DNA of 64,000 bases from Gordonia jinghuaiqii (GTDB lineage: Bacteria; Actinomycetota; Actinomycetes; Mycobacteriales; Mycobacteriaceae): the NCBI RefSeq assembly GCF_014041935.1, contig NZ_CP059491.1, positions 1,178,001-1,242,000 on the forward strand. The letters run 5' to 3'. Positions within the stretch are counted from its first letter, which is position 1. Every line of letters begins with the position of its first letter. A program made the position numbers and the translations under genes. Of this stretch, positions 1 through 14,539 are shown one piece after another. The notes beneath the pieces were generated by a model. The model did not search any database. It was not told where the DNA came from and worked only from the letters and a program-made list of their open reading frames with translations.

Positions 1-2
1 GT

Positions 3-2801
<2,799 letters not shown>

Positions 2802-2881
2802 CCCTCACCACCCCGGGCCGGGCGCCGGATTCACCCCTGGCGCCCGCGCCCACTGACAACAGAGCTCTGGAAAGGTAACAA

Positions 2882-6838
<3,957 letters not shown>

Positions 6839-6840
6839 CC

Positions 6841-6890
6841 GGATTTCGTAGCGATAATGCGCGCTATTGCCGCATTATCGCTACGAATCC
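6841..6890 (+). terminator. Stem-loop after rpoC (first of two)
   Basis: A 20-bp inverted repeat (left arm 6841-6861 with one extra T, right arm 6871-6890) around a 9-base loop begins two bases after the rpoC stop codon. It has no U-tract, which is common for actinobacterial terminators. It most likely ends or stabilises the rpoBC transcript. Confidence 0.7.
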
Positions 6891-6895
6891 AGCGC

Positions 6896-6932
6896 AGATG
6901 CGCCCCGCACTCATCGAGTGCGGGGCGCATCT
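6896..6932. terminator. Perfect 16-bp stem-loop shared by two convergent genes
   Basis: Arms 6896-6911 and 6917-6932 are perfectly complementary (AGATGCGCCCCGCACT and its complement) with the 5-base loop CATCG. It lies six bases after the first hairpin and overlaps the stop codon and last codons of the minus-strand hydrolase gene (stop at 6911-6913). Being symmetric it can serve as a bidirectional terminator between rpoC and that gene. Confidence 0.75.
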
Positions 6933-7924
6933 GTGTCCAGTGTGGTGACGGTGCGGGTGCCGAGCAACAGGTCGTAGTAGCGGCCGCCGGGGTAGTAGGT
7001 CGCGGTCACCGAGTCGGTGACCATGTCCGACGACCATCCGGTGGCGAGAGCACGGAGAACCCGGCCGTTGCGGGGACGCGGCACGCCCAGCTCGGACAGT
7101 TCGCCGATCAGGTCGGTCGAATCGCCCTCGGCGTCGATGTGGATACCGGTGACCAGCCGCGAGCCGAGGAACTCCTGCCGCGTCGTCCGCTGCAGGATCG
7201 ACACTCCGGACCCGAAGGAGTTGGACACCGACGGCTGCGACGCCACGACGCGGATCGGGAGCCGGGCTGCGTCGAGAGATGCTGCGGCGGAAGCGAAGTG
7301 GGTGCCGAAGAAGGAGTTGACGGGGTCGAGGAGCATGAGCCCGGCCAGGCGTCGGTAGGCGAGCGGGTCGGCGCGGCGGAGCGCGTCGGCCGCCACCACG
7401 ACGAACTCGCCACCGGCTGAATGCCCGGAGAAGACCATCCGGTACGGCATCGTCACGTCGCGGCGATGGGCGACGTCTCGTGCTCGGATGAGGCTTGCCG
7501 CAAGCGGGCTGTCGGCGTCCCGGCCCGACCCGAACACGCCGCCGATGGTCCGGGCGAATGCCGCATTGTCGGCGATGTTGTGGGCGACGGTGCATCCGCC
7601 GAGGTTGACCGAGTCCAGCGTCGGGCTCACGACGAGGAAGCCGGCGTTCGCGTACGAGCGGGCCAGGGTGTCGAGGTTGGCCGCGGTCCGGGAGAAGCCG
7701 TGCTGGAGCCAGACGAGCGCCGTGGGTCGCTCTGGTGGGAAGTACCAGCGGGCAGCGACCCGGACGGGCTTGCCCGCGCATTGGGTGGCGATGGACGACG
7801 ACGAGACGACCACCGGTGGGCGGGTGCCCGGGGCGGCGACGACGGCCGATGGCGTGACACCGACAAAGACCACGATCACCGCGAGGGTCGCGAGCCACAG
7901 ACGCTGGAACCTCTGCCCCGACAT
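6911..7924 (-). CDS. Secreted alpha/beta hydrolase (lipase/esterase-like)
   Basis: A 337-residue protein with an N-terminal signal peptide (hydrophobic stretch LWLATLAVIVVFVGV ending near AVVAAPG), so probably exported. The alpha/beta-hydrolase fold is indicated by the oxyanion-type LQHGFSR motif near residue 75 and the nucleophile elbow GHSAGG near residue 168. The exact catalytic acid and histidine are not assignable by eye. Substrate is unknown; a secreted esterase or lipase is the likeliest role. The gene is convergent with rpoC and shares its downstream hairpin. The start codon is buried in a hairpin (see 7922-7948). General class is firm, specificity is not. Confidence 0.8.
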   Translation of the reverse strand: MSGQRFQRLWLATLAVIVVFVGVTPSAVVAAPGTRPPVVVSSSSIATQCAGKPVRVAARWYFPPERPTALVWLQHGFSRTAANLDTLARSYANAGFLVVSPTLDSVNLGGCTVAHNIADNAAFARTIGGVFGSGRDADSPLAASLIRARDVAHRRDVTMPYRMVFSGHSAGGEFVVVAADALRRADPLAYRRLAGLMLLDPVNSFFGTHFASAAASLDAARLPIRVVASQPSVSNSFGSGVSILQRTTRQEFLGSRLVTGIHIDAEGDSTDLIGELSELGVPRPRNGRVLRALATGWSSDMVTDSVTATYYPGGRYYDLLLGTRTVTTLDTDAPRTR

Positions 7925-7948
7925 CCACCCAGTCTAGGTGGGCGGATG
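7922..7948 (-). promoter_or_regulatory. Hairpin covering the start codon of the secreted hydrolase
   Basis: Positions 7922-7931 and 7939-7948 form a 10-position stem with one mismatch and a 7-base loop. On the minus-strand RNA the 3' arm ends in the AUG of the hydrolase (7924-7922) and includes the upstream G-rich segment that would be its ribosome site. It could act as the terminator of the glutaminase transcript arriving from 8004, as a translational lock on the hydrolase, or both. Confidence 0.45.
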
Positions 7949-8003
7949 CCGGGTGCTTTCTGGCCACATTCATCGGGCTCTGCGCCGCCCGGACCGCGAC
8001 GCG

Positions 8004-9221
8004 TCAGGGCTCAGCGCTGGTCGTCGTCCGGCGCGTCGTCCATGAGGTTGTGCGGATCCTCGATGCGGGTGTCGTGGTCGTCGGAAGCCGTTGCTCCACT
8101 TCACGAACCAGGCGACGCGCGGCGTCGTCCATCACCCGGACGTGGGTGAGGTCGATGACCACGGCCGTGGTCGAGAATCCTTCGCAGGCACGACTCGCGA
8201 CGATCTCGGCGCCGGCGAACCGTACGTCGCCCTGCAGTTCGACGAAGGTCGCGCCGTCGCGTTCGGAGACCGATCGGAGCGCGGGCCGGCCGGAGGGCGC
8301 GACGTGCATCATGTGCAGTTCCATGTCCCGCGACAGGCGCTCGAACACCGCGACGCCACGCGCGCTGTTGCCCTGCGCGTCGAGTCGCGGCGACCACACG
8401 GCGAGCCCGACCTGGCCGGGGAGAACTCCGAGGATGGCGCCGCTGATGCCGCTTTTCGCGGGGATGCCGACCCTCGCCATCCAGCTGCCGCTTCCGTCGT
8501 ACATCCCGCAGGTGGCCATCACCGAGAGCAGGTGGCGGGCGATCCAGCCGTCCAGCAGTCGTTCGTCGCTGGTGGTCGAGAGGCCTCCGTTGGACAGGAC
8601 AGATCCCATGACGGCGAGATCGCGACAGCTCACCCGGATCGCGCACTGGGCGGCGTAACCGTCGACCACCTCTTCGGGTTCGCAGTCCAGTTTCCCGGCC
8701 GCGCGCAACAGGTATGCCAGCGCGGTGTTGTGGTCGTCGGACTCCAGCTCGGCGGCATGCACCTTCTCGTCGACCGACACCTCGCGGCCGGCAAGAGTGC
8801 TCACCAAGTCGACGATGCGGTCCACCCGTTCGGACGCGTCGGCCCCCGCGATCATGTCGTGCACGGCGACCGCGCCGGCATTGATCAGCGCGTTGCGCGG
8901 CCGTCCGGTCTGGGCTTCGAGTGAGATCTCGTTGAAGGCGTCGCCCGACGGTTCGGTGTCGACTCGCTCGAGCACGCCGTCGAGTCCGCGGTCGCGAAGG
9001 GCGAGAGCGTAGCCGGGCACCTTGGCGATGGACTGCATGGAGAACTCGTGGTCCGCGTCGCCCGCGGTGTAGACGGTGCCGTCGATGGTGGCCAGCGCGA
9101 TACCGAAGGATGACGGGTCCGCCCGCTCGAGTTCGCGGTTGCCGGCAGCGATCTCGCCGCCGCCGTCGTCACGGCACTCTCGGAGCACCCGCTGGAGATA
9201 GTCGTCGATGGGGGAACGCAT
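8004..9221 (-). CDS. glsA: Glutaminase with C-terminal STAS domain
   Basis: Hydrolyses L-glutamine to glutamate and ammonia. The serine-dependent glutaminase domain fills about residues 1-300: SMQSIAKVPG carries the Ser-x-x-Lys catalytic pair, followed by FNEISLEAQTG, RNALINAGA and SGISGAILGVLPGQVGLAVWS. A STAS-type domain follows at about 310-385, with VVIDLTHVRVMDDAARRLV as its typical strand-helix. STAS fusions to glutaminase are known in actinobacteria and may be regulatory. The last 25 residues are Thr/Arg-rich and look out of frame: shifting the frame near 8090 gives an acidic tail with much more typical third-position G/C and a stop at 8011. A small frameshift or sequence error near the end is therefore possible. 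Confidence 0.93.
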   Translation of the reverse strand: MRSPIDDYLQRVLRECRDDGGGEIAAGNRELERADPSSFGIALATIDGTVYTAGDADHEFSMQSIAKVPGYALALRDRGLDGVLERVDTEPSGDAFNEISLEAQTGRPRNALINAGAVAVHDMIAGADASERVDRIVDLVSTLAGREVSVDEKVHAAELESDDHNTALAYLLRAAGKLDCEPEEVVDGYAAQCAIRVSCRDLAVMGSVLSNGGLSTTSDERLLDGWIARHLLSVMATCGMYDGSGSWMARVGIPAKSGISGAILGVLPGQVGLAVWSPRLDAQGNSARGVAVFERLSRDMELHMMHVAPSGRPALRSVSERDGATFVELQGDVRFAGAEIVASRACEGFSTTAVVIDLTHVRVMDDAARRLVREVEQRLPTTTTPASRIRTTSWTTRRTTTSAEP

Positions 9222-9230
9222 ACCCCACGG

Positions 9231-9264
9231 TAGCGAGGGGCCGGTCCGGCGCCGGTCGCCTCGG
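9231..9264 (-). terminator. Possible stem-loop between VOC gene and glutaminase
   Basis: The short gap between the end of the VOC gene (9268) and the glutaminase start (9221) holds GAGG-GG-CCGG paired with CCGG-TCG-CCTC around a GC-rich loop. The pairing is interrupted by a small internal loop. It could end the VOC transcript or be chance in GC-rich DNA. Confidence 0.3.
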
Positions 9265-9267
9265 GTG

Positions 9268-9639
9268 TCAGTTCTGGCGGTACGGCATGTACTGCACGGC
9301 CCAGTGATTGCCGTCGGGGTCGTCGAAGTGGACGAAATGTCCCCAGGCCTGCCGGTCGATCTCGCCGGGGTCGACGCCCACCGACAACAGGTGGTCGCGG
9401 GCCTCGTCGATGTCGGGTACGACCACCTGCAGTCCCTTCACCGATCCGGGCGCGGCGTCGGTGAGTCCTTTGCCGAAGGCGATGGAGCAGGCCGAGCCGG
9501 GCGGCGTCATCTGCACGAAGCGAATGTCCTCGGAGACGACCTGGTCGTGGTCGGCGTGGAAGCCGATCTTCGAGTAGAAGTCCTTTGCTCGGTCGACGTC
9601 GCTGACGGGCAGGATGACGAGTTCGAGTGTCCAGTTCAT
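9268..9639 (-). CDS. VOC-superfamily (glyoxalase/bleomycin-resistance fold) protein
   Basis: A 123-residue single-domain protein. The start at 9639 is chosen because AGGAGG lies 6 bases upstream; a longer reading frame to 9675 has no ribosome site. The start of the fold (LELVILPVSDVDRAKDFYSKIGF), the central FVQMTPPGSACSIAFGKGL and the C-terminal FVHFDDPDGNHWAVQYMPY are typical of vicinal-oxygen-chelate proteins, where paired beta-alpha-beta-beta-beta units usually bind a divalent metal. The family covers lyases, dioxygenases and binding proteins, and the substrate cannot be read from sequence. It lies upstream of glutaminase on the same strand, but a metabolic link is not evident. Confidence 0.85.
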   Translation of the reverse strand: MNWTLELVILPVSDVDRAKDFYSKIGFHADHDQVVSEDIRFVQMTPPGSACSIAFGKGLTDAAPGSVKGLQVVVPDIDEARDHLLSVGVDPGEIDRQAWGHFVHFDDPDGNHWAVQYMPYRQN

Positions 9640-9789
9640 GGCTTTCCTCCTGAGCTGCTGTGGTGATGTCACCACGATCTCAGGGATCGAGGACAGTTCC
9701 GGTCCTCATCGGGAGTTGTTGCCACGGCCCGATCGTCCCGCCCGCCCGGATACCGAAACCGCGGGGCGGCCGGCTGCGTCCAACGAAGC

Positions 9790-10671
9790 ATGATCGAAGA
9801 ATCCGGTGTCTACTCGCTCAAGGAACTCGCGTCGATCGGGTGGTCGCCCACGGCGGTCAGGGACGCTCGGCACGCCGGACGGCTGGTCTCCGTTGCCCAC
9901 GGGTGGGTCCGCACGGACGCCGCCGACCCGCGCGTTGTCTCGGCTGTCGCCGCAGGCGGCGCGCTGACGTGCGTCAGCGCGTTGCGGTTTCACAAGGGTC
10001 ATGGGGCGACCGGGATCTGGATACCTCAGGGGTACAACGAGACTCACGTACGGCTGAGCAAGCACATGAAGTCGAGGGCCCGCCCGGGCGGACCGTTCCG
10101 GTGGTGTCAGGGATATGGCAGCGCGCTACCCGTGACGACCGCGGTCGATTCGATCCCGATGGCACTCAACTGTGCAGCGCGATGTCTGACCGCGGAGGAC
10201 TGGATCGCCACCGTGGATTCGGTTCTCAACACCACGCAGTTGACCATCCCGGACATCCAGGCAGACATGGGTCGGGTCGCCAAGGCGGTGATGGATCTGT
10301 TCGGACGCTGCGACGAACGCTCGCAATCGGGTACGGAGACCATCGCGCGTCTCCGACTGATCGGTGCCGGATTCAACGTGCAGGTCCAACCGTCGATCGG
10401 CGGGCACGTGCGCGCGGATCTGCGCACCGGTGCACTGCTGATCGAATGCGATGGCCGGTCGTATCACTCGGACGAGGAGACCTTCCGCAACGATCGCAGG
10501 CGAGACCGGATGACGCTGATCGATCGCTGGATGACCATGCGGCTCACCTACGACGATGTCCTGTACGGCTGGGATGAGGTCCTCCAGGAGATCCGCGCGG
10601 TCACCGGACCCGACCGGCACCGTATTCGACGCCGCGATGACCCGAGGCGCCGTGAAATCTCAGCCTCCTGA
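9790..10671 (+). CDS. DUF559-type protein with N-terminal AbiEi-like winged helix
   Basis: A 293-residue cytoplasmic protein. The N-terminal part (about 1-60: YSLKELASIGWSPTAVRDAR, then GRLVSVAHGWV) resembles the winged-helix start of AbiEi/transcriptional-regulator-like proteins common in actinobacteria. The C-terminal part (about 180-275) resembles DUF559, a Vsr/restriction-endonuclease-like fold, with a Glu in SGTETIARLRL, an Asp in VRADLRTG and LLIECDGRSYH followed by FRNDRRRD. That spacing of E, D and ExD fits a metal-dependent nuclease core. Such proteins are often annotated as type IV toxin-antitoxin or hypothetical, but no partner gene is visible next to it. Nuclease activity is inferred only. 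Confidence 0.7.
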   Translation: MIEESGVYSLKELASIGWSPTAVRDARHAGRLVSVAHGWVRTDAADPRVVSAVAAGGALTCVSALRFHKGHGATGIWIPQGYNETHVRLSKHMKSRARPGGPFRWCQGYGSALPVTTAVDSIPMALNCAARCLTAEDWIATVDSVLNTTQLTIPDIQADMGRVAKAVMDLFGRCDERSQSGTETIARLRLIGAGFNVQVQPSIGGHVRADLRTGALLIECDGRSYHSDEETFRNDRRRDRMTLIDRWMTMRLTYDDVLYGWDEVLQEIRAVTGPDRHRIRRRDDPRRREISAS

Positions 10672-10769
10672 GGCTGCTCAAAGGGAAAATTGCCCTCGGA
10701 ACACCCTGAGATGGACGAGGTTTTCAGGGGCGACCCGGCATACCCAGCGGGGCGGCTGCTCGTGCCAGC

Positions 10770-11708
10770 TCAGCTCGCCGAGAACCGGGCGGCCGCGCGG
10801 ATCTGGGCGGCCACGGCACGGCCTGCGCCGAGGGGCCAGCGGTGCATGACGTATTCGGCGGCCTGGTCCACGCTGAGCTGCCGCGTCGAGTTGCCTGCCC
10901 GTACCCAGAACTCGGGCTGCGCGTTGTTCTTCGGTCCGCGCAGGTACACCGGCCGCGGCGACGGAGCGCATTCGATGCGGCACACCAGAACATCGGCGGT
11001 GTCGGCGCCGCCGGCCTCGTCGGCACCGGCAGCCTTCACCGGCTCGATGGTGATTCCCACGGCCGCTGCCGTGCTCTGGCCCAGGGTCGCGGTGAGCATG
11101 TCGCGCAGCCACAGTTCGAACCGATCGGCGTCGGGCGAACGCAGGGTCCCGAAGTCGGGATCGAGGCCCAGGGGAGTGCCGTCGTCGGCGACCCCGATCA
11201 GCAGGTTCCCGCCCTCGGAGTTGAGGAAGGCGGACACGGTCTTGGCGATGACCTGCTCCATCTGGAGGTCCTTCTGCTTGTTCCGCAGGTTCACCCGGGC
11301 AGTCGACTTGAACTCCACCCGTTCGGATTCGCCGGAGGAGAGCAGCTCGGCGATGGTGATGTCGGGCGGACTCTGCAGTCGCGCCGCAACCGTGCCGTAC
11401 GTGGCGACGGCCACGATGGAACTCACCAGCCCGAGAACGACGGTGACCAGGCTCCACAGGTCCAACCGGTGGTCGACGGCACCGGCGATGAACAGGCCGA
11501 CGGCGGTGCCCAGGATCGACAGCACCATGCAGGTGGTCGTGTTGAGGCGCGCGCGGCGCCGCAGCAGCCACTTGGCGATGGAACCGAACAGCCAGGCGAC
11601 GATCAGGACGAGTACCAGGGCGGTGGCGGTGGCCCATACCGGAATCGCGAACTCCAGTGATCCGATGGTTCCGCGGCCGTCGTCGGCCAGAGTGAGGTCA
11701 GTTCGCAC
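10770..11708 (-). CDS. Membrane-anchored AlbA_2 (Schlafen-like) domain protein
   Basis: About 312 residues from a GTG at 11708; the reading frame extends further upstream, but that part runs antisense to an Hsp70 remnant and is rejected. The N-terminal third has about three membrane helices (IPVWATATALVLVLIVAWLF, then MVLSILGTAVGLFIAGAV and LWSLVTVVLGLVSSIVAVAT). The soluble part is an AlbA_2 domain: ESERVEFKSTARVN, then VSAFLNSEGGNLLIGVADDG with TPLGLDPDFG. This domain is known as a putative nucleic-acid-binding or ATPase-associated module in regulators and some defence proteins; here it faces the cytoplasm. The C-terminal VYLRGPKNNAQPEFWVRAGN resembles the end of the same domain. Function is unknown. 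Confidence 0.75.
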   Translation of the reverse strand: MRTDLTLADDGRGTIGSLEFAIPVWATATALVLVLIVAWLFGSIAKWLLRRRARLNTTTCMVLSILGTAVGLFIAGAVDHRLDLWSLVTVVLGLVSSIVAVATYGTVAARLQSPPDITIAELLSSGESERVEFKSTARVNLRNKQKDLQMEQVIAKTVSAFLNSEGGNLLIGVADDGTPLGLDPDFGTLRSPDADRFELWLRDMLTATLGQSTAAAVGITIEPVKAAGADEAGGADTADVLVCRIECAPSPRPVYLRGPKNNAQPEFWVRAGNSTRQLSVDQAAEYVMHRWPLGAGRAVAAQIRAAARFSAS

Positions 11709-11789
11709 ATCGGACAGTATGTCGAACGACCGCCGCTCGACGATCGACAGCCGAAATCCCGGCCGCGTGATCACGACCAGGATTCGGGG

Positions 11790-12331
11790 TGAGGGTCTGT
11801 GTGCCAGGCCTTCAGACGGCGGTGTCGAAGGTGCCGTCGGAGTCGGTGTCGTAGGCGCGAACTGGTCGACTCGTTCTGGCCGATCGAGGACCTCATCGGC
11901 GCGGTGCTGGCGCATGTGCATCAGAAGGCGTTGCGACACAGCGGGTTGCCGGGGTTCGACTCGACCATCCTGACCCACCCGGACCGCTGGAGTGAACGAC
12001 GCAAGAGTGTTCTGCGACGCGCCGCGCAACGCGCGGGCATCCGAGCAGACAGATTGCGCATCGCCTCGGAATCCCTTGCCGCAGCCTGGTAATACGTGCA
12101 CCGCGGGCACGACGTCAGCGGCGACGAACGCATGTCTGTCTTCGACTTCGGCGCGGGCACCTGCGACGTGGCGGTCCTCGTCCGCGAGGGCGCCGACGGG
12201 TTCACCGTGACCGCGGTATCAGTCGTGCCGGTGGCCGGCTCGACGCGCTCACGACGACGACGATGGTCATCACCATCCTGGGTGCGATCGCGTGGATCGT
12301 GTTCTTCATCTGGGCGGCCGTCAGCGGCTGA
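11790..12331 (+). pseudogene. Decayed Hsp70/DnaK-family gene
   Basis: The plus strand carries recognisable pieces of an actinobacterial Hsp70-family protein. Bases 11856-12089 read IEDLIGAVLAHVHQKAL, then STILTHPDRWSERRKSVLR and RLRIASESLAAAW, matching the lobe that precedes the phosphate loop. An in-frame TAA at 12090 interrupts it, and the same frame continues with SVFDFGAGTCDVAVLV, the phosphate-2 motif (normally DFGGGTFDV). After about 12235 the frame shifts to GGLDAL and soon ends in a short hydrophobic tail (ATG 12263, stop 12331). The N-terminal phosphate-1 motif and the whole substrate domain are missing. The gene is dead; the rest of the gap to 12494 holds nothing I recognise. Confidence 0.75.
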
Positions 12332-12494
12332 GTCCGGTGCCGGGGTGGCCTGCGGCGGGAGCGGGACCTTCGGCGGCCAAGTCGTGACCTCCGACTCAGG
12401 ACCCACCTCCGCACCGATTCGACGATGAGAGAGACCGCAGGTGCCCGCGGGCGTAGGCTCCTCGGCAATGCCCCTCGAACTCGGAGTGCAGACC

Positions 12495-13061
12495 GTGACC
12501 ACGTCGGAATCGCACAGTTCTCGCGACCGGCGCGGCGTGTCGCAGTCTGACCGGGTCACGCTCTCACGCAAGCGAATCGGCTATTCGGCGACAGTGGCCG
12601 TCAACGTCGTGCTCCTCGTCGCACTTCTCGGGTGGCCGGGCTGGGAACGGATTCCGTTCCTCACCGGCGAAGTCGATCAGGTCGTCGGCTGGGTCAGTGC
12701 GTCGCTGATCGCCGTCATCGTGACCAACTCCGTCTATCTCGTCGTCGATCGTCCGCTGGTCAAAGCGGCCGGCGACCTGGTCGCGAATGCGATCTCGCTC
12801 TCCGCGCTCATCCGGATCTGGCAGGTGTTTCCCTTCGACTTCGACGACGGCACCGTCCCGTGGTCGACGATCGCGCGCGTCGTCCTCATCGCGGGCATGG
12901 CCGGCACCGTCGTCGCGATGATCGTCGTTCTCGCGCGCGGAGTTCGCGACGGAGTGTCACATCAGCACGCCGATCAGTTCGGCCTGCCGGACGCCGCCCG
13001 AGCGGCGAATCCCGACCTCGCACACGCCAGTCGACGGCACCACCGACGACAGGCGCGGTGA
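12495..13061 (+). CDS. Hypothetical four-helix membrane protein
   Basis: Unrecognised family. The chosen GTG at 12495 has GGAG about 9 bases upstream; an in-frame ATG at 12468 is an alternative. About 188 residues with four membrane helices: VAVNVVLLVALLGWP, VSASLIAVIVTNSVYLVV, a weaker LVANAISLSALIRIWQVF and IARVVLIAGMAGTVVAMIVVLA. The N-terminal 30 and C-terminal 40 residues are polar, the latter rich in His and Arg. It ends 30 bases before the universal stress protein on the same strand and could be cotranscribed with it. No function is proposed. Confidence 0.65.
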   Translation: MTTSESHSSRDRRGVSQSDRVTLSRKRIGYSATVAVNVVLLVALLGWPGWERIPFLTGEVDQVVGWVSASLIAVIVTNSVYLVVDRPLVKAAGDLVANAISLSALIRIWQVFPFDFDDGTVPWSTIARVVLIAGMAGTVVAMIVVLARGVRDGVSHQHADQFGLPDAARAANPDLAHASRRHHRRQAR

Positions 13062-13091
13062 GGGGACAACACACCGACAAGGGAGTTACCG

Positions 13092-13979
13092 ATGGCAGAT
13101 TCACCGGAAGAATCACTCGGGCCGATCGTGGTCGCGGTCGACGGTTCCGACTGCGCTCTGCTCGCCGTCCGCTGGGCCGTGCATGCGGCGGCGCGCGAGA
13201 AGCGCGAACTGCGAGTCGTTTCCGCCGTCGGCACGGTGCCCGGAGGATATGCGCCCATGGCGATGATGCCGTCGCAAACCGTCGTCGACGAGATGCATGC
13301 CGCCGCAACACGTGCCATCGAGGCCGGTGTGCAGCTGGCGCAGGACGTCGACCCGGGCGTGTCGGTGAACGGCCAGATCGTCGCCGGATCACCTGCGCTC
13401 GCACTCCGGCACGCCTCGGCCCATGCCCACATGCTGGTGATGGGCAGGCGAGGTCTCGGCGGTGTCAGCGGTCTGCTGCTGGGATCGGTCAGTACCGACG
13501 CGGCCGCCCACGCGCACTGCCCGGTGGTGCTCGTGGCGGATGAGCCGCCCGTGGCCGGACCCGTGGTCGTCGGGGTCGACAGTTCGCCGACCTCCCATGC
13601 CGCGATCGCCGCCGCCTTCGTCCAGGCCGACCTGCTGCAGACCTCGTTGCTCGCCGTGCACGCCTTCGGCGGCTTCTCCAGCGCCGCGTTCTTCGGCGGG
13701 GGACAAGAGGTGATCCGACGTCTGCGGGAGGAAGCCGAAGAGTTGCTCGGTGAGCAGCTCGCCGGCTATGTCGAGGTCCATCCCGACGTCAAGGTCGACA
13801 GGCACGTCGCGATCGGCAATGCCGCGGACGAGATCGTCGACGCCGCACAATCGGCTCAGCTGGTCGTCGTCGGTACCCGTGGCCGTGGCGGATTCCGCGG
13901 GCTGTTGCTCGGCTCCACAAGCCAGGCCGTCATCCAGGTGGCGCCCTGCCCGGTCATGGTCGTCCAGACCGAGAGCTGA
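13092..13979 (+). CDS. Universal stress protein, two tandem USP domains
   Basis: A 295-residue protein of the mycobacterial double-domain type. GGGAG precedes the ATG at good spacing. Domain 1 (about 8-148) begins IVVAVDGSDCALLAVRWAV and ends with the ATP-binding signature MGRRGLGGVSGLLLGSVS. Domain 2 (about 158-293) begins VVVGVDSSPTSHAAIAAA and ends VGTRGRGGFRGLLLGSTS. Both keep the G-x2-G-x9-G(S/T) nucleotide motif, so ATP binding by both halves is likely. Homologues respond to hypoxia or other stress in mycobacteria. The neighbouring flavodoxin-like gene fits such a stress regulon, though no regulatory box was identified. Confidence 0.93.
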   Translation: MADSPEESLGPIVVAVDGSDCALLAVRWAVHAAAREKRELRVVSAVGTVPGGYAPMAMMPSQTVVDEMHAAATRAIEAGVQLAQDVDPGVSVNGQIVAGSPALALRHASAHAHMLVMGRRGLGGVSGLLLGSVSTDAAAHAHCPVVLVADEPPVAGPVVVGVDSSPTSHAAIAAAFVQADLLQTSLLAVHAFGGFSSAAFFGGGQEVIRRLREEAEELLGEQLAGYVEVHPDVKVDRHVAIGNAADEIVDAAQSAQLVVVGTRGRGGFRGLLLGSTSQAVIQVAPCPVMVVQTES

Positions 13980-14009
13980 CCGCGCACACAAACAGGCAGG
14001 TGTTCGACT

Positions 14010-14435
14010 ATGCGCAGTGTGGTCGCCTACGCGAGTGCCCACGGGTCGACCGAGGGGATCGCGCGCCGCATCGCCGACACGCTGGCATCCCCGAACTCCT
14101 CCCCGTCCTCGGCCTCGGCGCCGGTGTGGGCGTTCTCGGTGTCCTCGGTCGGCGCCACGTCGACGTTCCTGTCCCCGCGCGTCGCGAAGTTGTTGCGTCC
14201 ACGGACACCACTCGCGCGTGCGGTCGCGGCGTTGGAGACCGCCGGCTCGCTGCGCGCCCACCGCGCATTCGCCGGCGCCATCGCGCGCGGCGACTGGCCG
14301 GGGTTCGGCCGCATCGTCTTCCGGCTGATGGGTGGCAAGTACGGCGACGCCCGCGACTGGGACGACGTCGACCGCTGGACCCGGCAGATTCTCGCAGATC
14401 AACAATCCGCGGCCCCGCCGCAGGACGGTCACTGA
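14010..14435 (+). CDS. Flavodoxin-like protein with internal deletion, probably non-functional
   Basis: The start VVAYASAHGSTEGIARRIADTL is the FMN-phosphate loop of a flavodoxin domain. The end, VWAFSVSSVGATSTFLSPR, AHRAFAGAI, GFGRIVFRLMGGKYGDARDW, matches the last third of actinobacterial flavodoxin-domain proteins. The intervening segment that should carry the central strands and isoalloxazine-binding loops is reduced to about a dozen Ser/Pro/Ala residues, and the whole protein is 141 residues instead of roughly 170-180. The deletion is in frame. Loss of FMN binding is expected. It follows the universal stress gene by 30 bases and may be a relic of a stress operon. Confidence 0.65.
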   Translation: MRSVVAYASAHGSTEGIARRIADTLASPNSSPSSASAPVWAFSVSSVGATSTFLSPRVAKLLRPRTPLARAVAALETAGSLRAHRAFAGAIARGDWPGFGRIVFRLMGGKYGDARDWDDVDRWTRQILADQQSAAPPQDGH

Positions 14436-14539
14436 GCACGACCGCGCTGCGGTGAGCTTCGCTTTCCGGCATGTGCGCGGCGGTCATCTGCGAGACTCGA
14501 AAGGTCAACACCGGGGGCCGTCGAGGACAGGACCGGAAC

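Noticed and set aside
11709..12110. N-terminal extension of the AlbA_2 protein
   Set aside because: It runs antisense to recognisable Hsp70 sequence and lacks a plausible start; the membrane protein is complete from 11708.
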